Source: Faecalibacillus intestinalis
Lineage (GTDB): Bacteria > Bacillota_I > Bacilli_A > Erysipelotrichales > Coprobacillaceae
Length of the DNA stretch: 64,000 nucleotides
Reading direction: 5' to 3'
Assembly: GCF_003024685.1 (NCBI RefSeq)
Contig: NZ_PYLQ01000003.1
Location: 124,001 to 188,000, forward strand
The position numbers and the translations under genes were made by a program. Numbering within the stretch: the first letter of the stretch is position 1; every line of letters starts with the position of its first letter. This document shows positions 63,759 through 64,000 of this stretch, piece by piece. The notes below the pieces were generated by a model, which made no database searches, was not told the DNA's origin, and saw only the letters and a program-made list of their open reading frames with translations.

Positions 63759-64000
63759 ATGAAATTATTATTAACTGCATTTGATCCTTTTGGAGGAGAA
63801 AAAATCAATCCAGCTTTAGAAGCTGTTAAACGTGTTCAAGACAAAATTGGTGATCTTGAAATCGTTAAATTAGAAGTACCAACTGTTTTCTATAAATCAA
63901 TTGATACAGTTACAAATGCTATTGAAAAAGAACATCCTGATGTCGTTTTATGTATTGGACAAGCAGGTGGAAGATTTGACATAACACCAGAAAGAGTTGC
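63759..64000 (+). CDS. pcp: Pyroglutamyl-peptidase I, N-terminal part (cut by the window end)
   Basis: The visible 80 residues start [22 protein letters not shown], the well-known beginning of pyroglutamyl-peptidase I, and go on to [19 protein letters not shown], which includes the residue region of the catalytic Glu. The enzyme removes N-terminal pyroglutamate from peptides in the cytoplasm. GGAGG with suitable spacing precedes the ATG at 63759. The rest lies outside the window. It completes the DUF969/DUF979/pcp operon. Confidence 0.93.
   Translation, partial: MKLLLTAFDPFGGEKINPALEAVKRVQDKIGDLEIVKLEVPTVFYKSIDTVTNAIEKEHPDVVLCIGQAGGRFDITPERV

Noticed and set aside
1-64000. CRISPR array
   Set aside because: No run of regularly spaced direct repeats and no cas genes were seen; the repeated His codons in larC near 14866-14950 are a coding repeat.

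Overview
The window reads as the chromosome of a very AT-rich Gram-positive gut anaerobe. Short intergenic gaps, AGGAGG-type ribosome sites, many ATGA/TAATG/TAGTG gene overlaps and the gene content (DUF969/DUF979/pcp, split larC, ferredoxin-type aldo/keto reductases, DUF3842) suggest the Erysipelotrichales (Coprobacillus/Thomasclavelia/Catenibacterium type). That placement is inferred from composition and gene content only. The first ~8.5 kb is visibly richer in G+C, has different codon use and looks like Lachnospiraceae DNA, so it is probably acquired. TGA, TAA and TAG all act as stops.

Layout. (1) 1-8,530: acquired segment. It holds a phospholipase-D/cardiolipin-synthase pseudogene with one in-frame TGA, an OmpR-type two-component system, a FUSC membrane protein and a PgsA-like phosphatidyltransferase; then an ImmA-like protein lacking one zinc ligand, a strongly structured candidate ncRNA, and a scrambled set of acetyltransferase, kinase and methyltransferase genes and fragments. 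It ends against an aldo/keto reductase gene (AKR) that has lost its 3' end. (2) 8.5-13 kb: redox genes (DUF362, ferredoxin-type AKR, decayed AKR copies, DUF3842), with a MerR-type 19-bp-spacer promoter. (3) 13.1-21.3 kb: larE, larB, larC1/larC2 (joined by an apparent -1 frameshift), a methyltransferase and a five-gene nickel/peptide-type ABC importer: nickel-pincer cofactor assembly plus metal supply, with no larA in view. (4) 21.3-27.9 kb: a TetR-controlled ABC exporter, DUF3781, and a MarR/MATE efflux pair, each regulator with a palindromic operator on its promoter.

(5) 28-48.3 kb: defence region. A WYL regulator diverges from a NYN/PIN-like protein; then come a SIMPL protein, an unknown 670-residue protein, and a type I BREX system (XRE regulator, brxA, brxB, brxC, pglX, an unclassified 214-residue protein, pglZ, brxL) followed by a small protein and a FRG-domain protein. 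A tRNA-like hairpin lies between pglZ and brxL. (6) 48.4-55.3 kb: a decayed old-yellow-enzyme gene, an orphan recombinase-like N-terminal domain, a spermidine-synthase-like protein, a fluoride riboswitch controlling a ClC-type fluoride exporter split into two frames at a T TTA AAA heptamer, a PAS-GGDEF cyclase and an AbgA-like amidohydrolase. (7) 55.35-61.7 kb: a complete Wadjet (jetABCD) plasmid-defence operon. (8) 62-64 kb: DUF969, DUF979 and the start of pcp, a likely 5-oxoproline/pyroglutamyl-peptide utilisation operon.

The main points are the co-located BREX and Wadjet systems with unclassified extra genes, two candidate programmed -1 frameshifts (larC and the fluoride channel), the structured RNA near 4.8-5.1 kb, and a set of pseudogenes that decay mostly by in-frame stops.
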